From positions 54,412,703 through 54,476,702 of the forward strand of contig NC_088777.1 of the NCBI RefSeq assembly GCF_954871325.1: a stretch of DNA of 64,000 nt, given 5' to 3'. A model generated the notes under the pieces. That model searched no databases, was not told the DNA's origin, and saw nothing but the letters and a program-made list of their open reading frames with translations. This document shows positions 13,871-25,341 of the stretch, in pieces. The stretch comes from Gordionus sp. m RMFG-2023. Lineage: Eukaryota; Nematomorpha; Gordioida; Chordodea; Parachordodidae. Within the stretch, counting starts at the first letter, position 1. Each line of letters begins with the position of its first letter. Made by a program: the position numbers and the translations under genes.

Positions 13871-15424
13871 GGTTTTATCAGTATGCTTTTTGGGTCGCGT
13901 TTATAGTTGCCAATTCATGGGTTGAAATAACATACTTTTTTAATTTAAATCTTACAATTATAATCTAAAAGGCTTTTATTTAAAAAATTTCCTAAGAGAT
14001 TTGTCAAAATTTTTTAAATTTAAATACAATTTATTTAATAGACCATAACAATATCACAACTTTAATCCCGGAAATAGTTAGCTGTGGTGGTAAACACCGA
14101 AAATATATGTATGGAGGAAATAAATCCAGGTTTGAAATATATGAAAATTTAAACTTTTCTTACTCCTATAAAAAAAATTATTATTGCGATTAGAATAAAA
14201 AAATCATTTAAATATAATTGTAAATTTTGAGATAATCATCACAATTATTTATGACCAAATTAAAAATCCGAATTATACAGCTGTCGTTTAAATTTTACTT
14301 TAAAAAGGTCAATTTACAATCAGATTGATAGTTAAGCCACCTCGATTTTTATGGTTAGATTAATTTTTTTTTAAATTCAAAAGTAATTATTAATCAATAA
14401 AAATTGCATTAATTAAGATATATTTTATATCAAAAAATATCATCTCTAAATAAATATCCTAAACAATATTAGAATAAGTAAAAAGATAAAAAAATTTAAA
14501 ATAGGTAAATTATACATAAAATTTATGGGAAGGTATAAGAGGCCAAGCAGAAGGCTTTCATCTATACTGCTAAAGAACCGTTAAATTTCTAGATAATATA
14601 ATAATGATATGTGATCACATATATGCATGGCCTAGGTTCATAGGAGTAGATAGAGGAATATGTTAGATCTTCAATATCAGGATTTCCAGTATTAATTCTT
14701 TTTTTTACTATATATATAGCAACGCTTTTATATTATGGAAAAGATCTATTAATAGAAGTGCAAGACCTAGTATTAAGAGTAGCCTTTTAAGGAGGGCTAT
14801 AAAAGGAAAACAGTTGGCTAAAATATCAAGCCACTGTAGACGACCAAGTTGATCCATTTATGGCTCATCGGTTTCTGATTCAATTAGTTCGGAGTCGTGA
14901 GAAATCTTATTTATAACAAAATTACCAAACACTTTAACACGTGGCAAAGTATGTGATGCAAAATCTTTATTGAAATTGAAGGTACTTAAGATACTATAGA
15001 AATTATAAAGAAAGGGGATAAGGTGATACTAATTGGAATGTAAAAGAAGTCCTTGGCTAATTTTTGTAAATAAAAATTAGCAGAAGGTAGAAGGGGTGAG
15101 GTAGACGTAGGATCTAAGAGGGGAGAGGGAATAATGGAGTCATTGTCTTATGGGGAAGTAGAAATATTTTTATTGCACTTTCTTTGGATAATTTGCTAAA
15201 TAATTGTATTATTCACAGAGGTGTGCAGAGGTATAAAATAGTCATATCATTTGTCATTAGCTTCAAAACATATTCTTTTTATTTATATTAATATTTAAAA
15301 ATAGCAATAAATTTTGAAATTATTGAAAATATATGAAAGTAATAACACAATTATTAACACCTTAAATGGTTATAAAAATAAAAGTGCATTTATTTTTTAT
15401 ATACAGTTACACAAATAGACACTA
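13871..15424. other. non-coding DNA with a purine-rich, GC-higher segment
   Basis: 14090-14260 resembles the outer arm of the element at 17.1 kb. From 14520 to 15180 the sequence is less AT-rich. Its part at 15080-15160 (AGCAGAAGGTAGAAGGGGTGAG and ATAATGGAGTCATT) resembles 18960-19060 and, inverted, 61550-61600, so it is probably a degraded copy of the same repeat. No gene was recognised. Confidence 0.35.
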
Positions 15425-15700
15425 ATATAATGAAATTCTACAAAAATAATTCGTATTAAATTTTTTTATTTTTCACTATTAAAAATGAAATCATTTCTTT
15501 ACAAAAAATATAGAAAAAAAATGTTAAAATAATGTTACTTGACAAACATAGATCTTATTCACATACATATATTCTTCCGTCATATAAATTTCACAAGATT
15601 TTCTTTTTCTTATATAAAATATTTATTTTATAATCATGATACGAATTTTATTTTATTTTCCTTCTTTCTTTCTTTCTTAACCCCAAAAATGATAAAAATT
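15425..15700. repeat. interspersed repeat, second copy of 5600-5870
   Basis: Shares ordered blocks with 5600-5870: ATTTTTCACTATTAAAAA, GTTACTTGA.AAACATAGATC, GTCATATAAATTT and AATCATGATACGAATTTTA. A short (TTTC)n tract follows at about 15660. The short open frame across it is not a gene. Confidence 0.65.
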
Positions 15701-16389
15701 AGTAAATATTTTATTTTATTATTAGCAAAATAGGCTCAGAATTTAAAAATCTGCATACATGTTCCTTAAAGTCATAGCTATAAAAAAATTTATCGTAAGT
15801 TTATAGCTTAACTGTAAATCAAATATATATAATCTTGGGGTAAAGTTGTTTGAAATGTTCAATCTGAGTGGAAAATTAATTAATAGTTTGTGCGGTAGGT
15901 AATAATAATAGAAATGCGATATGCCTAAATGTGGCAAATAATAGATCTACCATATTATATAAAAACTAATCTTAAAAATTGACCAATAACATTTTATAAA
16001 ACACATGATATAATTGGAAATGTTCAATAGAGACGATTAATAAAAACTATACATATGTTAGAAAACAAGGTCTCCTTAGAAATCTTGGGGAAGAATTTTA
16101 GAGAACTATTCCAGAATAAAATGATTAACTTTATATTTTATTGTGTTATTTACAACCAGTACATATAGCTATAATATATTTTAACCGTATTATATTAGCT
16201 CTTAATATTTGATATTTTCCTAGGCTTTTTCTTGTAAATTATTATATTTTATAAATATTTGGTTATAATATTATATTATATCATGATTAGTTCTAATAAA
16301 TTTTTAATGCTATAGAAAAAGTCATTTTAAATATAAAAAATTATTAAAAATAATTCGCTAATTTTACCGTAGATATGTATATTATTTTT

Positions 16390-17150
16390 AAACAAAATTT
16401 ATATGGTGGCGCAAACCATAATAAAAAATGTTTTATAGGATTAACAAATTTTATAGTTATGCTATATGTGGAATTTGAAAATCTAGTCTTTGCCACGGTC
16501 GTTGATTCTGTCGAATAAATATAATTTAAATGTATAATGTTTTTAAAATTATGATTAGACTCATTTAAATTTATTTATTTTAAAAGTTATTGAGTAGAAT
16601 TGAGAGTTTAATTTTATACTAAGAAAATATGGTATTTTAACAGATGAATACTATACTAAATTCTGAAGATCGTTCCCTAAGAATATCTTTTCTTTTGACA
16701 TTTGCCACCGCATCAGTTACCATCTAAATTCTTTTATTACTATCGAAATTAAATCATTTTGTTTCACCAATATGCTCTTGCGTCACCTTTGATTAAGACT
16801 AATGCTTATTATGTTCCTAAGAAAAAGGAAATAATTTGAGAACTTTGTAGTTAGTAACGATTTGGAAATCTCTGGGGTGTTACTACAACACAATATTCAA
16901 GGGTTAAAATACCATACTATGTTAGCATATCTTTCAATTCTAGTCTAATAACTTTTAATTAAATAATTTTCTACGAGTCTAATCAAAATTTTAAAAAAAA
17001 ATTATACATTTAAATTATATTATTCAACAGAATCAAGAACCGTTGCTGAGACTAGATTTCTAAGATCCATTCATGGCATGACACCGGACCTAGGTTTGAA
17101 ACTATAAAATTTCTTAATCCTATAAAACTTTATTATTATGATTTACACCT
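16390..17150. repeat. long inverted-repeat (foldback-like) element, about 265-bp arms
   Basis: The left arm (about 16390-16665) and right arm (about 16900-17150) are diverged inverted copies. Outer parts share ATAGGATTAACAAATTTTAT with its complement at 17100-17130. Inner parts share the GTCGTTGATTCTGTCGAATAA region with TTATTCAACAGAATCAAGAA at 17020-17045. The centre (16665-16900) resembles the repeat at 13.6 kb. A related, larger element is at 47842-48645. No ORF and no clear target duplication was found. Confidence 0.6.
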
Positions 17151-17625
17151 AGGGTATATTATCATCTATATAATTTGATCAAATTAAAAATTTATAAATT
17201 TTGTTAATAAATGATAAATTCAATTATAAATTTTTTTTGGTCAAATTACAAATTTATTAGTCCTTAATTAAATAATAATATACATATTTATAAAGTTTAC
17301 ATATATATGTCTGAACATTCTTTATATAAATATTTCTTATCCTTGAATATAAATTTAGCAAGCTCTTCGCAAAATTCGGTTTCTAATAAATAGAATGAGG
17401 GCTAAACACGTATTCATTAAACTAAAATTTCTCTTTTGCCGAATAAAAATAGATAATCAAAACTTTTTCTTAGTATATTTCTTGATTAGAATTTAATAAT
17501 TTTTATATCAATAAAAGTCTTCAAATTCTAATTCAATATTTCAACAGGTAAAAGGGAAACAAAATGTCATCATTTTTTTGAAATACTTTTATCTTATGAT
17601 AAATCATTAAGTAAAAAGTTAAAAC

Positions 17626-17956
17626 CAGTAGCGTAGCTAGGAATTTTCCCTAGAGGGGGTCCATACATATAAAAGCTAAAGGGCTTCGCCCCCCAGGCCC
17701 CCTTTTTATCTTACAAATCATAACCATATCTTCGTTATTATATAATAAATATAATATATAAATGCATCAATAATATGTTATTATAATTTAGTAGATTATT
17801 CTCAATGACTTTATAATAATACTATCCAGAATAATTTCAATAGTAATATAATATCCTTCCACAAACATCAAAACCAGAAAAATATAATTCATATAAAATC
17901 ACTTTTAAGTCTTTTGAACGTATAATCTCCAAAAAAATTTGCTCTGGGAGGGGTCC
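17626..17956. mobile_element. hAT MITE, inverted second copy of 3457-3733, one end lost
   Basis: Starts CAGTAGCGTAGCTAGGAATT at 17626, then GAGGGGGTCCATACATATAAAA. This is the complement of the right half of the 3457 MITE, and it runs to GGAGGGGTCCAAAA, which matches that MITE's left half. The last about 40 bp including the second terminal repeat are missing. It carries an extra hairpin-like GC segment (GGGCTTCGCCCCCCAGGCCCCC, 17681-17702) absent from the other copy. Confidence 0.8.
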
Positions 17957-18579
17957 AAAATAAATGAATCGAGTTCTCGATATTTATAGCCTTGATTAAT
18001 TAGATTAAAAACTTATGGTTTATCAAAGGTTTTTTTCAAAAATATAATTTGTAAATTTACTTTACTGTCATACTTGCCATTCCACATAATGTTCTCGTGG
18101 GGTTTCTTGATAGTGGAACGATTATCTTCCATACATTCATTATAGTCTTCATACTTTCCGATTACTTCAATGTGGTTGCTTTAAATATCGCATTCATAAA
18201 AGGAAGGGTAATAATTACGTCTATCAGATACTTTGTTGACCAACTTGTTTCTAACTGAAGCTAAGTAGTAACGAATGTCACAAGTTCATCAGCATCATCT
18301 AACTTGGGAACCTTTGCTCTGTGAGAATTTCTGGAAATTTTCAAATGGATGGCCTTGGAGGAGGTCAAATTTGAAGATTCTATGACATCTAATAGAAATA
18401 AATATAGATAGCAGAAATTATTCAAATTTTGTACTTATTTAGATAAGTTTTCAATATTGTCATTTTTTAAAAAATATTTATGTTTTTATTGTTTATTTTA
18501 CCATTACATACTTTGCAAAGTATTTTATTCCAAATTATTTTTCTTATTTTAATAAATATTTTATTCATTTCATCAGTAA
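17957..18579. other. unclassified stretch, GC-richer at 18070-18380
   Basis: 18070-18380 is less AT-rich than its neighbours. On the minus strand it keeps partly open frames (for example KISRNSHRAKVPKLDDADEL, and in another frame EVIGKYEDYNECMEDNRST). I do not recognise either. It may be a coding remnant of a host gene or transposon; frames change, so no gene is called. Confidence 0.2.
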
Positions 18580-19070
18580 ATCATATTAATAGATATTTCA
18601 TTGGAGTAAGAAATGTTTATAGAGTTTCGCAATATCGCTGAATTGACATGATACGTTACAAATAGTAATCTATGACCCGTTGAGAATATTGACAACCCCC
18701 AGCCATAAACGGATATTCATCATTATCAATCATCGATAAACAACTCATGGATTTTGAATATACTTACGGGTATAATTTTGTACATCAAAACAAATATAAT
18801 ATATATATAATTTAATTAATAATAATAATATTTTCTCTAGATAAAATCAATTGACACGGGTCTATAATATAATTAATATCACGAAAATCGTTACACACAA
18901 TTATTACTCTTGTGTAAAATTGTTTATTTTAAACTAAAGTAAGGTGATACTAAATCCAATATAGAAGATGACGGTGGTATATTTTGCAAATACAGGGTAG
19001 GTGAAGATAGAAAGAGTGGGGTGGGGATGGTGCCAGAATGGGCAGGAAATAATGGAATCATTAGTTTATC
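18580..19070. repeat. interspersed repeat, copy inverted at 61540-62645
   Basis: 18590-18725 matches the complement of 62510-62640 (GGAGTAAGAAATGTTTATAG, CATGATACGTTACAAATAGTA). 18990-19050 matches the complement of 61555-61600 (GGTGAAGATAGAAAGAGTGGGG). In this copy about 180 bp (18726-18907) separate CATCATT from CTTGTGTAAAATTG, words that are adjacent in the other copy, so an insertion happened here. The short open frame 18924-19139 is not a gene. Confidence 0.6.
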
Positions 19071-19458
19071 TTTTAGTAATTTATTAATAAGCGCTATAAA
19101 GTAGTTATATAACATATTTTTATATTTGCTGCAAAACATTATATTTTAGATTTATATTATAATTTCAAAATAACAATCAAATTTAAAATTATTTAAAATA
19201 TATGAATACTAATTTTATAAAAATATTATCAATGAATAAAATATATTTTAAAAAGTTTAAATGTTACAAAAATGTGATGTTCATTATCTATTTTCTTATA
19301 AATCTTTAAAAAACGGGGCACAAATTGACCTTGATTTAATCAATTATAATTTCAATTTCTTAACAATAAAATTTTTGAATTATAAAAGAATTCATATTAA
19401 TTTCTTAACTTTTCACTTTTAAATATATAACATTTATTTATCGCCAACACTTATTCAT

Positions 19459-19650
19459 TAATAGATTTATTATCATATGTAAATTACTTAATAAGGATAA
19501 ATTTAGGCAAAATAAGAAATATTATAATTATAAAGAAGCTATTAATAAATTAGGGTAAGAATCAGGCATATACAGATCTCAGCAGGCAATTATTGATTAT
19601 TATAGAATGACAAACTAAAATTAAATTATCTATATAGGGGCAAAAAATAA
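19459..19650. repeat. left arm of near-identical inverted repeats flanking the NUMT
   Basis: The complement of this segment matches 22838-23028 with about one mismatch seen over 190 bp (the arms read AATCAGGCATAT and, complemented, ATATGCCTCATT). The inner edges end in TATATAGGGGCAAAAAATAA. Such high identity implies recent duplication, gene conversion or terminal repeats of a mobile unit. Confidence 0.93.
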
Positions 19651-20580
19651 TGATAATTAATATATAATTTTATACAAAGACCCCCCTTTTCGGGAAAATA
19701 TTTATACACTTCTCTAAACATTTTTATCAATTTTGAGAATGAAGATGGCCGCGTCCCAGACCAATTTTTTTTATAAATATAAAGGAAAAGTTTAATAATG
19801 TCTACTAAATTTTTTAAAAAAATTGAAGGTCGTATTATTTCCAAAAAATCGTTTTTAGTCCTTATATATTAAATAAAATGACCGGAAATTGGGAAAAAAT
19901 TTTTTTTATCTAAAAGTCGAATCTTTGTACGTAATTTTGATATTAAATTTGTTATTTACAATTATGTAGTTTTTAAGATATGCTTAATTGAATGAAGGCA
20001 GATAATGGTAAAAATACGTCATTTTGAACCCTAATATCTTAAAAAATATAAATGTTAGGAGGCTAAAATTTTGGCTATTTCTTAGTTACATTGACCTTTC
20101 TTTGCTTACCAAATTTTAAAAAAATCCAAAGGGTTCGGCCGAAAATCTCATTTTTTTTGCATATTTTACTTATATAATAAATTTTAATCTCGGTGTTCAT
20201 GGCTTAGACTTGATCTAAGGGTTTTATAAATGGTGCCCCGCAGGAAATATTTAAGCAGTGACAATATCTTCGCTGCGACCAATGTGGATAAAAATAATAG
20301 AAAAATCCGGCCGCCGTCAATTGAAGCCTCAGCTACAGATTTAGGGCATAAATAATAATTTACACCAATCCTATTAATAAAAAAAGAAATCTCACAATTA
20401 ACTCATAAGAAAATTTGGACCGTGTACCACCTAATATAGAAAACTTTGAGTTACTCACTCATCCTCTATAATCAAATACACTTACTCCTATTAGTATAAT
20501 AGACACTAATAAATGGTAATTGTTAATTAGAGCAAAAAATCTGGGTCAGCACAAATTCGAAAAGATAAAATCTGTCACAA
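19651..20580. other. spacer between inverted repeat and NUMT
   Basis: No gene was recognised. 20200-20480 is moderately GC-richer (GGTGCCCCGCAGG, GACCGTGTACCACC) and may be further mitochondrial DNA, for instance RNA-gene sequence, but I could not match a specific rRNA or tRNA. Confidence 0.3.
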
Positions 20581-20668
20581 TAAATGAGAGGTACCAGCGT
20601 TTCCAATCTTTACTTTAGTTGGATTCATGGGAATAGTTATACTTTTGTAAATTGGATATTAGGAGCAT
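20581..20668 (+). pseudogene. end of an unidentified mitochondrial ORF in the NUMT
   Basis: Just upstream of the cox1-like start the + strand reads PAFPIFTLVGFMGMVMLL then a stop when ATA is read as Met. It is short and hydrophobic, as for a mitochondrial membrane protein tail, but I cannot say which gene. Confidence 0.25.
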
Positions 20669-22055
20669 GTTATAGATAAATTACATCTACGTCCTAAACA
20701 TAAATATGTTGGTATTATATTTGGTTTCTGAGCTGTATTTTTAGGTGCCGCTTTGAGAGAACTGAACTATCTCACTCTTTTTCAATTATTAACTCTAAGT
20801 TTAGATATAAAATAATTGTGATTATAATTTTTATGCTATTACACCAATTCTAGTGAATTCGGTAACTGACTAATCCCATTGATACCTTATCTTCCTTCGA
20901 ATAAATATTATATCTTTCTGACTAAGGTATATTCTTCTATTAACAATAGTATAGAATAATCAGTCGATGCTGATTGTTGAAACCTTCATCCACTTTTATC
21001 TTTATTAATTGGACATCATCCCTCGCCCTATAAGGATTTAGCAATTTTAACACATTATATATATTATCCTTATTGGTGGCTATAAATTTTATTATTACAA
21101 TTATCACTCTTCGGCCCATAGGAATACCCATGGAAAAACTTGTCTCTATTTTTATGGTCTTCATTGCATTTTTATTTAAATTTAGATTATGTTTTAGCGG
21201 TCTAGGTATTATTTTATCTCGTTGGCAACAAATTTTGGATGGAAACATTAATACTTCATTTTTTGCAATATTTTTAAGGTAACCCAAAGTTTATATTTTT
21301 TTTCCTGGATTTGGTTTAATTTCTCATATTTTAACAGACAATGCTAATAAAAAATTCACGTCATCTTAACATAATCTATGCTATAGCCGGAACCGGTGGA
21401 TTAAGTTTTATCATATGAACTTATATATTCACAGTAGTATTATATGTTGATATCCGTTTCTTTTTACCTCAGTTACTATAATAATTGCCATCCCCATAGG
21501 ATTTAAAAATTATAGTTGACTAGTAACTATATCAGGATCCCCTAATAATTTTTTCATCTCTCAAACATGTGCCTTAGGATTCCTATTTTTATTTGTGGTG
21601 GGGGGATTAACATGAAATATTCTCCTCATCTTTAGACATTACCTTACATGACAATTATTATATAGCCGCTTTTTTTATTATGTTCTATCTATAGGAGCAG
21701 TATTCTCTATTTTGCAGGTAGGCATTTTATGCTATTAGTATTTTCAACTCTTATAAAAATTAGTCTCTCTCAATTTTTTCTAGCATTTATACGATTAAAT
21801 TTAACCTTCTTTCCTTATCAATTCCTGGGACTTGCAGGCATACCTCGACGGTACACAGTATCCCGACATATATACATTCTGTAATAGTCTCATCATTAAG
21901 CTTCCAATTATATCGACCATAGCCTTAATTATATTTATATGGATTTTGTGAGACACTTTATCTTCGGATAGAAAGGTGTGTGTCTATTACTTCAGCCTAC
22001 TCATCGCGTTTAGAATATTCTATAGGATTTCCCCCTTCGACACATGTTTTTAACA
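20669..22055 (+). pseudogene. cox1: nuclear copy of mitochondrial cytochrome c oxidase subunit 1 (NUMT)
   Basis: Read with the invertebrate mitochondrial code (TGA Trp, ATA Met), pieces in order match COX1: KHKYVGIIFGFWAVFLGAAL near the start, GNWLIPLM-like at 20870, INFIITIITLRPMGMPMEKL and LSLFLWS (21080-21160), GNINTSFF (21240-21260), FPGFGLISHI (21300-21330), YSWLVTMSGSP (21510-21545), ALGFLFLFVVGGLTWN (21572-21618), LDITLHDNYY (21635-21665), FLGLAGMPRRYT (21824-21860) and, at the end, WDTLSSDRKV and SRLEYSMGFPPSTHVF. The total length is near 1390 bp against about 1530 usual. Frame shifts occur and the nuclear code is not open, so this is non-functional DNA. Open frames on the other strand here are shadows. 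Confidence 0.9.
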
Positions 22056-22129
22056 AAATATCCTTTACTTCTCTTTAACAACTTTTAACTGTATACGGTT
22101 TAAAATGAACCCCTCACGTGCATTATCCT

Positions 22130-22720
22130 TACAATATACTCTCTTCCTCTTCGGAATACTTAATCCTCTTCCATCATTTTGCAATAAGATTTATTGTAGG
22201 TCTGACTATTATACTCTTCTTTAAATAGGTTGCTGTTATAATCCTCAAAAATTTGTTAAAACGACTTATATAAATATAACTGAATTTTTATGTACCACCC
22301 CCCTATAGTAGTTTTAATAACCATAGCCTTACTCACCCTATAGTATTATAATCAAATAAAAGTTCTCACTGGCTCAGACCTTACAATTAAAGTTATAGGG
22401 TCTCAATGATATTGAAATTATTAAAACTCTATTAACCTATGACTCCTATATAACCCAAGAATATTATTTAACAAATAGAAAATGTCTCTTAGATTCTGAT
22501 AATAGTTATGTTCCCTCCAGGATTATAACACCTATAATAATCTAATCTAGAAATGTGATTTCTCTCCTTCAAATTTCATAAAAATAGATGATATCCCAGG
22601 TTGAATTAACCAAATTTTTATTTTACCCAAAAATCCTCTAATTACATACGGGCAATAGGTCAACCTCCATTTATAACAATTTGCTTAGAGGTTGTATCAA
22701 TTAGACCAATTTGATTAAAG
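22130..22720 (+). pseudogene. cox2: nuclear copy of mitochondrial cytochrome c oxidase subunit 2 (NUMT)
   Basis: Follows cox1 at the distance expected for a small RNA gene or spacer. Recognisable COX2 parts are LFHHFAMSFMVGLTMMLFF near the start, LTIKVIGSQWYWNYY (22382-22425), the acidic-region LLDSDNSYV (22492-22516), MDDIPGxLNQIF (22582-22622), YGQ.STSICGLNHSF (22635-22670) and ICLEVVSI (22680-22703). cox1 next to cox2 is the usual arthropod order. Frames change repeatedly. A tRNA-like stretch follows at 22750-22812 but was not confirmed as a tRNA. Confidence 0.85.
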
Positions 22721-22837
22721 GTTGATAACAAGCTTTAATTATTCACCTTCCTTTTTATATACTAAATAGCTTAACTCTTCACAAGTACAAACTTGTTAAG
22801 TTGAAGGTGCCAATTAAACTTTAGTAAATTTTATCTT

Positions 22838-23028
22838 TATTTTTTGCCCCTATATAGATAATTTAATTTTAGTTTGTCATTCTATAATAATCAATAATTG
22901 CCTGCTGAGATCTGTATATGCCTCATTCTTACCCTAATTTATTAATAGCTTCTTTATAATTATAATATTTCTTATTTTGCCTAAATTTATCCTTATTAAG
23001 TAATTTACATATGATAATAAATCTATTA
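22838..23028. repeat. right arm of inverted repeats flanking the NUMT
   Basis: Inverted partner of 19459-19650. A third, diverged direct copy of its middle (CAATAATTGCCTGC.GAGATCT to TTATAATTATAA) follows at 23033-23130 and runs straight into the gypsy palindrome, so the two structures abut or overlap. Confidence 0.93.
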
Positions 23029-23101
23029 TCCCCTATAATACTCAATAATTGCCTGCAGAGATCTATATATCTCTCATACTTAGCCTAATTTATTAGTGGC
23101 T

Positions 23102-25341
23102 TATTTATAATTATAAAATTTATTATTCATACTTTCATTACCACGCTAGAAATTGAACTACAAACGAAGAGTTATAGCCTATACAAAATGTATGCCCATT
23201 TTATTATAGAGGACGGTACAATTATGCAGTCAGCTAGTATAGTAAAGAAGATGGGATAAAGAAAGAGGCACTATTAGTTCCGTTCCGGGCATTGTGTTAA
23301 AAATTGTAAGGTCATGTAATACAGCTATAACAATATTAATAATAATGTACCTAACTCCTGGTAGATTATTTAAGAGAAGAAAAAAAAGTCTTATGTTTGG
23401 TAAATATATTCTTTGGAAAATAATGATTATCAATAAAAATCTCGTTAAGCACATGTTCATTTATAAAATTTTTATTATTAAAAATTGGAATTAATTTATA
23501 AATGAAAAATAAATTATTTAATATCCTTTTTTCCATGTTTTTCTGTCTTTTTAGGCGTGATAACATCCGGAGAAACGGAAAACGCTCTAGCCGGGAACTC
23601 CTCGGGGCTAATATGAAAATAAAACATATAAGATATAAAAATTTATATATGGGACAATTTTGTGATCCTATATATTTTACAATCCTTTCGTTTACAAAGA
23701 ATACTACACAATGATAGCTCTGCCGCATGACTATTATCGAGCTTTCATGATAACGATCTCATATATTTTCACCATGTGAACCAAGGATGTGGTTACGGAT
23801 TTGGGAAAACTACGATCAAAATAGATATTTGTTACTTACCTCAATTTGACACAACTTACTAATTAACAATAAAAGTTATACTCATTCAATTTTTAGGTCA
23901 TAAAAAAATAAAATAAACATGCTTTACAAGTAATAGTCCATGTCTCTCTGGGAGTATGTACTTCCGCCGGTAATAAAAGGATATTCGATGTTTTCCAGGA
24001 TGGAGAGGCAACTCCTGGTTTTTGCTGCGTGTATAATTTATAATCAAAACATTTTCAAAATATAATATAACATAGAGTGACCTGTGATAGTCCTTTGTCA
24101 TCTATAGTAATTCCATTTGCTAATTTTTCGAAGTTCAACGGAACATCTCATAATTTATTCTCCATTCTTTCTATGAAGTTGTGTATTGTCTCCTCTGTAT
24201 ATGTTAAGGATCGTGACAAGCAATCAGGTACTACATTGTATTTATCCGCTTTATGTTTTATGTCAAAATTATAAGATTAGATGGCTATATTTCTACTTCT
24301 GCAACCTCGTTGATATTTGTATCCTCTCTCTTTGTTATATTATATTTTGAAAATGTTTTGATGAAAAATTATACACGCAGCAAAAACCAGGAGTTGCCTC
24401 TCCATCCTGGAAAACATGGAATATCCTTTTATTACCGGGGGAAGTAGATACTCCCAGAGTGATATGGACTACTACTTGTAAAGCATGTTTATTTTATTTT
24501 TTTATGACTTAAAAATTGAATGAGTATAACTTTTATTGGTAATTATTAAGTTGTGTCAAATTGAGGTAAGTAACAAATATCTATTTTAATCGTAGTTTTC
24601 CCAAATCCGTAACCACATCCTTGGTTCACATGGTGAAAATATATGAGATCGTTATCATGAAAGCTCGATAATAGTCATGCGGCAGAGCTATCATTGTGTA
24701 GTATTCTTTGTAAACGAAAGGATTGTAAAATGTTTAGTCACAAAATTATCCTATATATAAATTTTTATATCTTATATGTTTTATTTTCATATTAGCCCCG
24801 AGGAGTTCCCGGCTAGAGCGTTTTCCGTTTCTTCGGATGTTATCATGCCTAAAAAAAAGAAAAACGTGGAAAAAAGGATACTAAATAATTTATTTTGAAT
24901 ATTTTCCATTTATAAATTAATTCCAATTTTTAATAATAAAAATTTTATAAATGAACATGTGCTTAACGAGATTTTTATTGATAAGCATTATTTTCCAAAG
25001 AATATATTTACCAAACATAAGACTTTTTTTTCTTCTCTTAAATAATCTACCAGGAGTTAGGTACATTATTATTAATATTGTTATAGCTGTATTACATGAC
25101 CTTACAATTTTTAACACAATGCCCGGAACGGAACTAACAGTGCCTCTTTCTTTATCCCATCTTCTTTACTATACTAGCTGACTGCATAATTTTACCGTCC
25201 TCTATAATAAAATGGGCATACATTTTGTATAGGATATATATATTAGTGAATATACATGGGGCACGTTACAACTCTTCTTTTGTACTTCAATTTCTAGCGT
25301 GGTAATGAAAGTATGAATAATAAATTTTATAATTATAAATA
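23102..25341. mobile_element. Ty3/gypsy fossil arranged as a large palindrome (arms about 1 kb)
   Basis: Left arm 23102-24077 and right arm 24328-25341 are inverted copies with few differences (one about 40-bp extra piece near 25225-25270). The 250-bp spacer (24078-24327) on the minus strand resembles the end of a Ty3/gypsy RNase H domain (FDIKHKA.KYNVVPDCLSR). The adjacent inner part of each arm resembles the integrase zinc-finger region (LHPGKHRISFYYRRK). The rest of the arms is not assigned. The element is broken and partial, with no LTRs recognised. Low arm divergence suggests the inverted doubling is much younger than the decay. Short open frames in the arms are not called as genes. Confidence 0.75.

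Noticed and set aside
20940-21287. 115-codon minus-strand open frame
   Set aside because: Antisense to the cox1 NUMT; the + strand carries the COX1 similarity.
22750-22812. tRNA-like fold after the cox2 NUMT (TAGCTTAACTC ... AAGGTGCCA)
   Set aside because: Plausible as a mitochondrial tRNA remnant, but I could not fit all four arms and an anticodon with confidence.
23230-25181. Mirrored pairs of 62-120-codon open frames
   Set aside because: They are duplicated in both palindrome arms of the gypsy fossil and show no conserved domain as independent proteins.
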